From positions 27,947,804-28,011,803 of the forward strand of contig OY804579.1 of NCBI GenBank assembly GCA_963680875.1: a stretch of DNA of 64,000 bases, read 5' to 3'. This document shows positions 25,801-38,617 of this stretch, piece after piece. Position 1 is the stretch's first letter. Each line of letters starts with the position of its first letter. Both the position numbers and the translations under genes were made by a program. The notes beneath the pieces were generated by a model. It saw only the letters and a program-made list of their open reading frames with translations. It was not told the DNA's origin and ran no database searches. This stretch comes from Bathymodiolus brooksi. Its lineage: Eukaryota; Mollusca; Bivalvia; Mytilida; Modiolidae.

Positions 25801-26779
25801 TTCTCTGAAACCACTTGGATAATTGAAACCAAACTGCCCAGGAATGATCATTGGAAGGTCCTCTACAAGGTGTGTGTTTTTTATGTCGATCGGAAATCCA
25901 AGATGGCCACCACCACAGGACATAGATTAACATTGGACCCTATGGGAAAATGTTCAAATATGATTAAAGCCAAACTGTACATGAATGTTCATTGGATGGT
26001 CCTCTACAAACTTTACGTTTTTTGTTCCGATATGAAATTCAAAATGGCGGCTACGGCAGGACTTAGTTTAACATTGGACCCTATGGGGGAAATGTTTGAA
26101 AACGCTTCTTCTCTGAAACCACTAGAACAGTTGAAACCAAACTGCCCAGGAATGATCATTGGAAGGTCCTCTACAAAGTTTCTGTTTTTTTTATGCCGAT
26201 CGGAAATCCAAGATGGCCACCACCGCAGGACATAGATTAACATTGGACCCTATGGGAAAATGTTCAAATGCCTTCTTCTCAGAAACTACAAATATGATTA
26301 AAGCCAAACTGTACATGAATGTTCATTGAATGGTCCTCTACAAAATATACGTTTTTCATTCTGATATGAAATTCAAAATGGCGGCTACGGCAGGACTTAG
26401 TTTAACATTGGACCCTATGGGAAAAATGTTTCAAAATGCTTCTTCTCTGAAACCACTTGGACAGTTGAAACCAAACTGCCCAGGAATGATCATTGGAAGG
26501 TCCTGTTTTTTATGCCGATCGGAAATCCAAGATGGCTGCCACCACAGGTCATAGTATTAACACAGAACCATATGGGGAAAATACAGAAATATATTCTTCT
26601 CTGAAGTTATTGCACTGATTGAACCTAAACTGTGCATCAATCATTGGAAGGTCCTTTACAAACTTTGTGTTTTTTATGTTGATCGTAATTCCAAGATGAC
26701 GCAGGACATAGTTTTTACATTGGACCAATTGGTTTTTTTTATTACCAGGTGAACGATACAGGCTCTTGAGAGCCTCTGG
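22899..26779 (+). mobile_element. E6: Helentron/pearl-like element
   Basis: The hairpin has one stem mismatch (AAAAGTCC), there are two CGTCTGT copies, the array has about ten 332-bp units (~23236-26521), and the 3' end is CTGG 26776-26779. Its left half matches E9 (two CGTCTGT copies). Its right half matches E4 and E7, including the 24-bp CAAAT-flanked deletion near 25960, so it looks like a recombinant. Confidence 0.78.
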
Positions 26780-27091
26780 TTAACATATATTACGGATTTT
26801 TTTATGAACTTTGAACTTTTACCGATTTTGACCGATTATGCAAATTAGAAAAAAGGGGGATGAAATTAAAAAAAATCTTCTCCTCTGAAACTACTGAGCC
26901 AATCTCAACCAAACTTTGCTGAAATGATCCTTAGGTGGTCCCCTTTCAAAATTGTGTCCGTCAGCGCCGTCCTGTATCCAAGATGGCCACCATTACTAAA
27001 AATAGAAATTTCTTCAAATGGCCAAATCTGCTCTATTTTAAGCCAGAAAGTGCCCACATTTGAACTGTATAGGTATAATGATGAGCTTTTT
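26780..27091 (+). repeat. Single outer ~306-bp monomer between E6 and E7
   Basis: Same monomer and GTATAGGTATAATG variant as at 17518, at a constant offset of 9262 bp. Confidence 0.88.
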
Positions 27092-30000
27092 AGTTCACCT
27101 GGACCAAAGGTCCAGGTGAACTATTGCCATCACTTGGCGTCCGTCGTCTGTCGTCTGTAGTCTGTCGTCTGTAAACTTTTCACATTTCAAGCTTCTTCTC
27201 CGAAACCACTTGGCCGAATGGAACCGAACTTAGCAGGAATGTTCCTTGGATGGTCCTCTACAAAGTTACTGTTTTTCGTTCCAGTCGGATATTCAATATG
27301 GCTGCCAGGGCCAATAATATGCTCTGATTGGCTGAAATTTCAAAGATCTTCTTCTCTGAAACTAATGAACTGACTGAACCCAAACTGTAAAGGAATGATC
27401 ATTGGAATGTCCTTTACCAAGTTACTGTTTTTTATGCCGATCGGAAATCCAAGATGGCCGCCATCGCAGGACATAGATTAACATTGGACCCTATGGGAAA
27501 ATGTTCAAATGCCTTCTTCTCAGAAACTACAAATATGATTAAAGCCAAACTGTACATGAATGTTCATTGGATGGTCCTCTACAATCTTAAGGTTTTTTGT
27601 TCCGATATGAAATTCAAAATGGCGGCTACGGCAGGACTTAGTTTAACATTGGACCCTATGGGAAAAATGTTTCAAAATGCTTCTTCTCTGAAACCACTTG
27701 GACAGTTGAAACCAAACTGCCAAGGAATGATCATTGGAAGGTCCTCTACAAATTTTCTGTTTTTTATGCCGATCGGAAATCCAAGATGGCCGCCACCGCA
27801 ATACATAGATTAACATTGGACCCTATGGGAAAATGTTCAAATGCCTTCTTCTCAGAAACTACAAATATGATTAAAGCCAAACTGTACATGAATGTTCATT
27901 GGATGGTCCTCTACAATCTTAAGGTTTTTTGTTCCGATATGAAATTCAAAATGGCGGCTACGGCAGAACTTAGTTTAACATTGGACCCTATGGGAAAAAT
28001 GTTTCAAAATGCTTCTTCTCTGAAACCACTTGGACAGTTGAAACCAAACTGCCCAGGAATGATCATTGGAAGGTCCTCTACAAATTTTCCGTTTTTTATG
28101 CCGGTCAGAAATCCAAGATGGCCGCCACCGCAGGACATAGATTAACATTGGACCCTATGGGAAAATATTCAAATGCCTTCTACTCAGAAACTACAAATAT
28201 GATTAAAGCCAAACTGTACATGAATGTTCATTAGATGGTCCTCTACAAACTTTGCGTTTTTTGTTCCGATATAAAATTCAAAATGGCGGCTACGGCAGGA
28301 CTTAGTTTAACATTGGACCCTATGGGAAAAATGTTTCAAAACGCTTCTTCTCTGAAACCACTTGGATAATTGAAACCAAACTGCCCAGGAATGATCATTG
28401 GAAGGTCCTCTACAAGGTGTGTGTTTTTTATGCCGATCGGAAATCCAAGATGGCCACCACCGCAGGACATAGATTAACATTGGACCCTATGGGAAAATGT
28501 TCAAATGCCTTCTTCTCAGAAACTACAAATATGATTAAAGCCAAACTGTACAAGAATGTTCATTGGATGGTCCTCTACAAACTTTACGTTTTTTGTTCCG
28601 ATATGAAATTCAAAATGGCGGCTACGGCAGGACTTAGTTTAACATTGGACCCTATGGGAAAAATGTTTCAAAATGCTTCTTCTCTGAAACCACTTGGACA
28701 GTTGAAACCAAACTGCCCAGGAATGATCATTGGAAGGTCCTCTACAAAGTTTCTGTTTTTTTTCCCGGTCGGAAATCCAAGATGGCCACCACCGCAGGAC
28801 ATAGATTAACATTGGACCCTATGGGAAAATGTTCAAATGCCTTCTTCTCAGAAACTACAAATATGATTAAAGCCAAACTGTACATGAATGTTCATTGGAT
28901 GGTCCTCTACAAACTTTGCGTTTTTTGTTCCGATATAAAATTCAAAATGGCGGCTACGGCAGGACTTAGTTTAACATTGAACCCTATGGGAAAAATGTTT
29001 CAAAACACTTCTTCTCTGAAACCACTTGGATAATTGAAACCAAACTGCCCAGGAATGATCATTGGAAGGTCCTCTACAAGGTGTGTGTTTTTTATGCCGA
29101 TCGGAAATCCAAGATGGCCACCACCGCAGGACATAGATTAACATTGGACCCTATGGGAAAATGTTCAAATGCCTTCTTCTCAGAAACTACAAATATGATT
29201 AAAGCCAAACTGTACATGAATGTTCATTGGATGGTCCTCTACAAACTTTGCGTTTTTTGTTCCGATATAAAATTCAAAATGGCGGCTACGGCAGGACTTA
29301 GTTTAACATTGGACCCTATGGGAAAAATGTTTCAAAACGCTTCTTCTCTGAAACCACTTGGATAATTGAAACCAAACTGCCCAGGAATGATCATTGGAAG
29401 GTCCTCTACAAGGTGTGTGTTTTTTATGTCGATCGGAAATCCAAGATGGCCACCACCACAGGACATAGATTAACATTGGACCCTATGGGAAAATGTTCAA
29501 ATATGATTAAAGCCAAACTGTACATGAATGTTCATTGGATGGTCCTCTACAAACTTTACGTTTTTTGTTCCGATATGAAATTCAAAATGGCGGCTACGGC
29601 AGGACTTAGTTTAACATTGGACCCTATGGGGGAAATGTTTGAAAACGCTTCTTCTCTGAAACCACTAGAACAGTTGAAACCAAACTGCCCAGGAATGATC
29701 ATTGGAAGGTCCTCTACAAAGTTTCTGTTTTTTTTATGCCGATCGGAAATCCAAGATGGCCACCACCGCAGGACATAGATTAACATTGGACCCTATGGGA
29801 AAATGTTCAAATGCCTTCTTCTCAGAAACTACAAATATGATTAAAGCCAAACTGTACATGAATGTTCATTGAATGGTCCTCTACAAAATATACGTTTTTC
29901 ATTCTGATATGAAATTCAAAATGGCGGCTACGGCAGGACTTAGTTTAACATTGGACCCTATGGGAAAAATGTTTCAAAATGCTTCTTCTCTGAAACCACT

Positions 30001-30322
30001 TGGACAGTTGAAACCAAACTGCCCAGGAATGATCATTGGAAGGTCCTGTTTTTTATGCCGATCGGAAATCCAAGATGGCTGCCACCACAGGTCATAGTAT
30101 TAACACAGAACCATATGGGGAAAATACAGAAATATATTCTTCTCTGAAGTTATTGCACTGATTGAACCTAAACTGTGCATCAATCATTGGAAGGTCCTTT
30201 ACAAACTTTGTGTTTTTTATGTTGATCGTAATTCCAAGATGACGCAGGACATAGTTTTTACATTGGACCAATTGGTTTTTTTTATTACCAGGTGAACGAT
30301 ACAGGCTCTTGAGAGCCTCTGG
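27092..30322 (+). mobile_element. E7: Helentron/pearl-like element
   Basis: Perfect hairpin, four heptamers with the third AGTCTGT (as E5), about eight 332-bp units (~27443-30064), and 3' CTGG at 30319-30322. From ~27786 onward it repeats 24243 onward at an offset of 3543 bp; its first ~330 bp of array match E5 and E8. Confidence 0.78.
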
Positions 30323-30634
30323 TTAACATATATTACGGATTTTTTTATGAACTTTGAACTTTTACCGATTTTGACCGATTATGCAAATTAGAAAAAAGGG
30401 GGATGAAATTAAAAAAAATCTTCTCCTCTGAAACTACTGAGCCAATCTCAACCAAACTTTGCTGAAATGATCCTTAGGTGGTCCCCTTTCAAAATTGTGT
30501 CCGTCAGCGCCGTCCTGTATCCAAGATGGCCACCATTACTAAAAATAGAAATTTCTTCAAATGGCCAAATCTGCTCTATTTTAAGCCAGAAAGTGCCCAC
30601 ATTTGAACTGTATAGGTATAATGATGAGCTTTTT
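30323..30634 (+). repeat. Single outer ~306-bp monomer between E7 and E8
   Basis: Third copy of the GTATAGGTATAATG-variant monomer, 3543 bp after the one at 26780. Confidence 0.88.
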
Positions 30635-33600
30635 AGTTCACCTGGACCAAAGGTCCAGGTGAACTATTGCCATCACTTGGCGTCCGTCGTCTGTCGTCTG
30701 TAGTCTGTCGTCTGTCGTCTGTAAACTTTTCACATTTCAAGCTTCTTCTCCGAAACCACTTGGCCGAATGGAACCGAACTTAGCAGGAATGTTCCTTGGA
30801 TGGTCCTCTACAAAGTTACTGTTTTTCGTTCCAGTCGGATATTCAATATGGCTGCCAGGGCCAATAATATGCTCTGATTGGCTGAAATTTCAAAGATCTT
30901 CTTCTCTGAAACTAATGAACTGACTGAACCCAAACTGTAAAGGAATGATCATTGGAATGTCCTTTACCAAGTTACTGTTTTTTATGCCGATCGGAAATCC
31001 AAGATGGCCGCCATCGCAGGACATAGATTAACATTGGACCCTATGGGAAAATGTTCAAATGCCTTCTTCTCAGAAACTACAAATATGATTAAAGCCAAAC
31101 TGTACATGAATGTTCATTGGATGGTCCTCTACAATCTTAAGGTTTTTTGTTCCGATATGAAATTCAAAATGGCGGCTACGGCAGGACTTAGTTTAACATT
31201 GGACCCTATGGGAAAAATGTTTCAAAATGCTTCTTCTCTGAAACCACTTGGACAGTTGAAACCAAACTGCCAAGGAATGATCATTGGAAGGTCCTCTACA
31301 AATTTTCTGTTTTTTATGCCGATCGGAAATCCAAGATGGCCGCCACCGCAATACATAGATTAACATTGGACCCTATGGGAAAATGTTCAAATGCCTTCTT
31401 CTCAGAAACTACAAATATTATTAAAGCCAAACTGTACATGAATGTTCATTGGATGGTCCTCTACAAACTTTACGTTTTTTGTTCCGGTATGAAATTCAAA
31501 ATGACGGCTACGGCAGGACTTAGTTTAACATTGAACCCTATGGGGAAAATGTTTCAAAATGCTTCTTCTCTGAAACCACTTGGACAGTTGAAACCAAACT
31601 GCCCAGGAATGATCATTGGAAGGTCCTCTACAAATTTTCTGTTTTTTATGCCGGTCGGAAATCCAAGATGGCCGCCACCGCAGGACGTAGATTAACATTG
31701 GACCCTATGGGAAAATATTCAAATGCCTTCTACTCAGAAACTACAAATATGATTAAAGCCAAACTGTACATGAATGTTCATTAGATGGTCCTCTACAAAC
31801 TTTACGTTTTTTGTTCCGGTATGAAATTCAAAATGGCGGCTACGGCAGGACTTAGTTTAACATTGAACCCTATGGGAAAAATGTTTCAAAACGCTTCTTC
31901 TCTGAAACCACTTGGATAATTGAAACCAAACTGCCTAGGAATGATCATTGGAAGGTCCTCTAGAAATTCTATGTTTTTTATGCCGATCGGAAATCCAAGA
32001 TGGCCGCCACCGCAATACATAGATTAACATTGGACCCTATGGGAAAATGTTCAAATGCCTTCTTCTCAGAAACTACAAATATTATTAAAGCCAAACTGTA
32101 CATGAATGTTCATTGGATGGTCCTCTACAAACTTTACGTTTTTTGTTCCGATAAGAAATTCAAAATGGCGGCTACGGCAGGACTTAGTTTAACATTGGAC
32201 CCTATGGGAAAAATGTTTCAAAACGCTTCTTCTCTGAAACCACTTGGATAATTGAAACCAAACTGCCCAGGAATGATCATTGGAAGGTCCTCTACAAATT
32301 TTCTGTTTTTTATGCCGGTCGGGAATCCAAGATGGCCGCCACTGCAGGACATAGATTAACATTGGACCCTATGGGAAAATATTCAAATGCCTTCTACTCA
32401 GAAACTACAAATATGATTAAAGCCAAACTGTACATGAATGTTCATTGGATGGTCCTCTACAATCTTAAGGTTTTTTGTTCCGATATGAAATTCAAAATGG
32501 CGGCTACGGCAGGACTTAGTTTAACATTGGACCCTATGGGAAAAATGTTTCAAAATGCTTCTTCTCTGAAACCACTTGGACAGTTGAAACCAAACTGCCC
32601 AGGAATTATCATTGGAAGGTCCTCTACAAATTTTCTGTTTTTTATGCCGATCGGAAATTCAAGATGGCCGCCACCGCAGGACATAGATTAACATTGGACC
32701 CTATGGGAAAATGTTCAAATGCCTTCTTCTCAGAAACTACAAATATGATTAAAGCCAAACTGTACATGAATGTTCATTGGATGATCCTCTACAAACAATA
32801 CGTTTTTTGTTCCGATATGAAATTCAAAATGGCGGCTACGGCAGGACTTAGTTTAACATTGGACCCTATGGGAAAAATGTTTCAAAACGCTTCTTCTCTG
32901 AAATCACTGGAACAGTTGAAACCAAACTGCCCAGGAATGATCATTGGAAGGTCCTCTACAAATTTTATGTTTTTTATGCCGATCGGAAATCCAAGATGGC
33001 CACCACCGCAATACATAGATTATCATTGGACCCTATGGGAAAATGTTCAAATGCCTTCTTCTCAGAAACTACAAATATTATTAAAGCCAAACTGTACATG
33101 AATGTTCATTGGATGGTCCTCTACAAACGTTAGGTTTTTTGTTCCGATATGAAATTCAAAATGGCGGCTACGGCAGGACTTAGTTTAACATTGGACCCTA
33201 TGGGGAAAATGTTTCAAAACGCTTCTTCTCTGAAACCACTTGGACAATTGAATCCAAACTGCCCAGGAATGATCATTGGAAGGTCCTCTACAAAGTTTCT
33301 GTTTTTTTATGCCGATCGGAAATCCAAGATGGCCACCACCGCAGGACATAGATTAACATTGGACCCTATGGGAAAATGTTCAAATGCCTTCTTCTCAGAA
33401 ACTACAAATATGATTAAAGCCAAACTGTACATGAATGTTCATTAGATGGCCCTCTACAAACTATAGGTTTTTTGTTCCGATATGAAATTCAAAATGGCGG
33501 CTACGGCAGGACTTAGTTTAACATTGGACCCTATGGGAAAAATGTTTCAAAACGCTTCTTCTCTGAAACCACTTGGACAGTTGAAACCAAACTGCCCAGG

Positions 33601-33897
33601 AATGATCATTGGAAGGTCCTCTGTTTTTTATGCCGATCGGAAATCCAAGATGGCCGCCACCACAGGTCATAGTATTAACACAGAACCATATGGGGAAAAT
33701 ACAGAAATATATTCTTCTCTGAAGCTATTGCACTGATTGAACCTAAACTGTGCATCAATCATTGGAAGGTCCTTTACAAACTTTGTGTTTTTTATGTTGA
33801 TCGTAATTCCAAGATGACGCAGGACATAGTTTTTACATAGGACCAATTGTTTTTTTTTATTACCAGGTGAACGATACAGGCTCTTGAGAGCCTCTGG
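30635..33897 (+). mobile_element. E8: Helentron/pearl-like element, twin of E5
   Basis: Nearly identical to E5 along its length, at an offset of 12805 rising to 12812 bp because of one extra CGTCTGT in the 5' tract. About eight 332-bp units; 3' CTGG at 33894-33897, then TTGTATAGTGC. Small differences from E5 include TTTTCTG for TTTTCCG (~31640 versus 18828) and AACTGTACA for AACTATACA (~32096 versus 19284). Confidence 0.78.
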
Positions 33898-35016
33898 TTG
33901 TATAGTGCTACATGTTTTCTCTTATACTAATCTAGCCAATGTCAATGTTATATGCCTAAGCATTTCTAGAAACATTGTCATACTAGTTTACATAATATAA
34001 AGCATATCGCTGCATTATTTAGTACTGCATACCTTGATCTGTGAAATATTATTTCAATGAGTGTGCTTTTCAGAATTAAATTTTAGACAACAAAAGCCAT
34101 AGGTACAATTCTAAGCATTTTAAAAGTTAGTTAACTTTATAGCACTGTGAAGATATGTTGAAAGCATAAAAGAGTCTTAACAATGTATGGCACAACTTAA
34201 AACATGAACTAAAAGAATGATAAATTAAATACAACTTTATTCAGTCATTAAACAATTCATGTTTGTGACAGTAAACAATGAGAATACAAAGCAATAATTA
34301 ACAAATACAAGTCAATACTTTACTGGAGTGAAATATGCAGTCTAATCCTACAATTTGAATGGTCAGCTTGACAGGTGATAAATGACCATATTCCCGTGGT
34401 AGATTGGAGATATGAAGCAGGTCTAAATATGTGTTGCTTTCTCAAAATAGAATTAAAATAAATATCTGAGCTTATCTATATAGGAAGCCAACACTTATTC
34501 CGAATAATAAATCGTGAAATTAAAGAAAAATAATGTTTTGTTTTCATACAAGGCAGGCCTTCAAGTGGGCTTAGGTCCAACAAATTACACACTTTAATAT
34601 TCAAGTGCTGGATTAAATCATATTTACACATATATGTAATTACGATACTCTTGAATGTTATCAGAGGAGGGGAACTAAAAGTTCCTGCGGCTTAGGGAAT
34701 ATAGAACACTGACAGGGAATATGAGCCCATATCCCCTGTGAAGATCCTGAATAACATACAATGTATAATATTTAGAAGTCCTCTCTATATATAACAATTG
34801 TACAAGTAAAGGGAATTAATACCCTACAATCACAGCATAGTATGGATCTGGTACAATCATATTCTATTTACACCACAAGATCATTCATTGTTCAGTAGGA
34901 GAAGTTGGCACAATAAGATTAAAGGTCCTAATTATCTTCTGCCTGTGGGCCAGGTTCTTGGGGTCTTTCTTGAGGTCTCTAAAACATAATAAATTAAATC
35001 TTTAAAATACCTTTTT
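33898..35016. other. Segment U copy 2
   Basis: Second copy of 21086-22204, with no differences noticed by eye. It carries the same candidate minus-strand terminal exon (34928-34978) and AATAAA signal. Its presence shows that the duplication extends beyond satellite DNA. Confidence 0.85.
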
Positions 35017-35710
35017 AGCTCATCTGACCCAAAGGGTCATGTGAGCTATTGCCATCACTTGGCGTCCGTCGTCGTCGTCCGTCGTACGTCGTAAACTTTT
35101 TCAAAAATCTTCTCCTCTGAAAGTACAAGACCAATGGAAACCAAACTTGGTCTGAATCATCACTAGGGTGTCTAGTTTCAAAATTGTGTCCGGTGATGCC
35201 GTGCATCAACCAACATGGCTGCTGTTACTAAAAATAGAACATTGGTAAAATTGCAGGTTTTGGGTAATAACTCAAAAACCGTTAATAATATCAAAAATCT
35301 GACATGGGGTAAAAATGAGCAGCACACTTTTCGTCCTTTATTTCAAAAACTATTAGAGACATGTGGTAAGTTGAAACTGCAAACATGTTCAGCATGTCAA
35401 TATCTACATACCCTGCAATTTTGAAGTAAATCCCATTACCCATTTTGACCGATTATGCAAATTAGAAAAAAGGGGGGATGAAATTAAAAAAAAATATTCT
35501 TCTCTGAAACTACTGAGCCAATCTCAACCAAACTTTGCTGAAATGATCCTTGGGTGGTCCCCTTTCAAAATTGTGTCCGTCAGCACCGTCTTGTATCCAA
35601 GATGGCCGCCATTACTAAAAATAGAAATTTCTTCAAATGGCCAAAATTGCTCTATTTTAAGCCAGAAAGTGCCCAAATTTGAACTGTATAAGCATAATGA
35701 TGAGCTTTTT

Positions 35711-38617
35711 AGTTCACCTGGACCAAAGGTCCAGGTGAACTATTGCCATCACTTGGCGTCCGTCGTCTGTCGTCTGTAAACTTTTCACATTTCAAGCTTC
35801 TTCTCCGAAACCACTTGGCCGATTGGAACCGAACTTAGCAGGAATGTTCCTTGGATGGTCCTCTACAAAGTTACTGTTTTTCGTTCCAGTCGGATATTCA
35901 ATATGGCTGCCAGGGCCAATAATATGCTCTGATTGGCTGAAATTTCAAAGATCTTCTTCTCCGAAACTAATGAACTGACTGAACCCAAACTGTAAAGGAA
36001 TGATCATTGGAATGTCCTTTACCAAGTTACTGTTTTTTATGCCGATCGGAAATCCAAGATGGCCACCATCGCAGGACATATATTAACATTGGACCCTATG
36101 GGAAAATGTTCAAATGCCTTCTTCTCAGAAACTACAAATATGATTAAAGCCAAACTGTACATGAATGTTCATTGGATGGTCCTCTACAATCTTAAGGTTT
36201 TTTGTTCCGATATGAAATTCAAAATGGCGGCTACGGCAGGACTTAGTTTAACATTGGACCCTATGGGAAAAATGTTTCAAAATGCTTCTTCTCTGAAACC
36301 ACTTGGACAGTTGAAACCAAACTGCCCAGGCATGATCATTGGAAGGTCCTCTACAAATTTTATGTTTTTTATGCCGGTCAGAAATCCAAGATGGCCGCCA
36401 CCGCAGGACATAGATTAACATTGGACCCTATGGGAAAATGTTCAAATGCCTTCTTCTCAGAAACTACAAATATTATTAAAGCCAAACTGTACATGAATGT
36501 TCATTGGATGGTCCTCTACAATCTTAAGGTTTTTTGTTCCGATATGAAATTCAAAATGGCGGCTACGGCAGGACTTAGTTTAACATTGGACCCTATGGGA
36601 AAAATGTTTCAAAATGCTTCTTCTCTGAAACCACTTGGACAGTTGAAACCAAACTGCCCAGGAATGATCATTGGAAGGTCCTCTACAAATTTTCTGTTTT
36701 TTATGCCGGTCGGAAATCCAAGATGGCCGCCACCGCAGGACATAGATTAACATTGGACCCTATGGGAAAATGTTCAAATGCCTTCTTCTCAGAAACTACA
36801 AATATGATTAAAGCCAAACTGTACATGAATGTTCATTGGATGGTCCTCTACAATCTTAAGGTTTTTTGTTCCGATATGAAATTCAAAATGGCGGCTACGG
36901 CAGAACTTAGTTTAACATTGGACCCTATGGGGAAAATGTTTCAAAATGCTTCTTCTCTGAAACCACTTGGATAATTGAAACCAAACTGTCCAGGAATGAT
37001 CATTGGAAGGTCCTCTACAAGGTGTGTGTTTTTTATGCCGATCGGAAATCCAAGATGGCCACCACCGCAGGACATAGATTAACATTGGACCCTATGGGAA
37101 AATGTTCAAATGCCTTCTTCTCAGAAACTACAAATATGATTAAAGCCAAACTGTACAAGAATGTTCATTGGATGGTCCTCTACAAACTTTACGTTTTTTG
37201 TTCCGATATGAAATTCAAAATGGCGGCTACGGCAGGACTTAGTTTAACATTGGACCCTATGGGAAAAATGTTTCAAAATGCTTCTTCTCTGAAACCACTT
37301 GGACAGTTGAAACCAAACTGCCCAGGAATGATCATTGGAAGGTCCTCTACAAAGTTTCTGTTTTTTATGCCGGTCGGAAATCCAAGATGGCCACCACCGC
37401 AGGACATAGATTAACATTGGACCCTATGGGAAAATGTTCAAATGCCTTCTTCTCAGAGACTACAAATATGATTAAAGCCAAACTGTACATGAATGTTCAT
37501 TGGATGGTCCTCTACAAACTTTGCGTTTTTTGTTCCGATATAAAATTCAAAATGGCGGCTACGGCAGGACTTAATTTAACATTGGACCCTATGGGAAAAA
37601 TGTTTCAAAACGCTTCTTCTCTGAAACCACTTGGATAATTGAAACCAAACTGCCCAGGAATGATCATTGGAAGGTCTTCTACAAGGTGTGTGTTTTTTAT
37701 GCCGATCGGAAATCCAAGATGGCCACCACCACAGGACATAGATTAACATTGGACCCTATGCGAAAATGTTCAAATGCCTTCTTCTCAGAAACTACAAATA
37801 TGATTAAAGCCAAACTGTACATGAATGTTCATTGGATGGTCCTCTACAAACTTTACGTTTTTTGTTCCGATATGAAATTCAAAATGGCGGCTACGGCAGG
37901 ACTTAGTTTAACATTGGACCCTATGGGGGAAATGTTTGAAAACGCTTCTTCTCTGAAACCACTAGAACAGTTGAAACCAAACTGCCCAGGAATGATCATT
38001 GGAAGGTCCTCTACAAATTTTATGTTTTTTATGCAGATCGGAAATCCAAGATGGCCGCCACCACAATACATAGATTAACATTGGACCCTATGGGAAAATG
38101 TTCAAATGCCTTCTTCTCAGAAACTACAAATATGATTAAAGCCAAACTGTACATGAATGTTCATTGAATGGTCCTCTACAAAATATACGTTTTTCATTCT
38201 GATATGAAATTCAAAATGGCGGCTACAGCAGGACTTAGTTTAACATTGGACCCTATGGGAAAAATGTTTCAAAATGCTTCTTCTCTGAAACCACTTGGAC
38301 AGTTGAAACCAAACTGCCCAGGAATGATCATTGGAAGGTCCTGTTTTTTATGCCGATCGGAAATCCAAGATGGCTGCCACCACAGGTCATAGTATTAACA
38401 CAGAACCATATGGGGAAAATACAGAAATATATTCTTCTCTGAAGCTATTGCACTGATTGAACCTAAACTGTGCATCAATCATTGGAAGGTCCTTTACAAA
38501 CTTTGTGTTTTTTATGTTGATCGTAATTCCAAGATGACGCAGGACATAGTTTTTACATAGGACCAATTGTTTTTTTTTATTACCAGGTGAACGATACAGG
38601 CTCTTGAGAGCCTCTGG
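35711..38617 (+). mobile_element. E9: Helentron/pearl-like element nested in O3
   Basis: Perfect hairpin, two CGTCTGT copies, the shortest complete array here (about seven 332-bp units, ~36048-38357), and 3' CTGG 38614-38617 followed by TTAACATATATT. The left ~1 kb matches E6. Differences include ATATATTAACATTGG for ATAGATTAACATTGG near 36080 and CAATGTTCATT-context substitutions further on. Confidence 0.78.

Noticed and set aside
15..38392. Dozens of near-identical open frames of 66-146 codons beginning MAATAGHRLTLDPMGK or MILRWSPFKIVSVSA
   Set aside because: They follow the satellite unit (332 bp, not a multiple of three), overlap head to tail, gain stops in many copies by single changes such as TGG to TAG, and start at AAGATGG only because that motif is conserved as DNA. 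Not genes.
1..38600. CRISPR-like regular repeats
   Set aside because: The repeats are contiguous tandem dimers with no unique spacers, in a eukaryotic transposon context.
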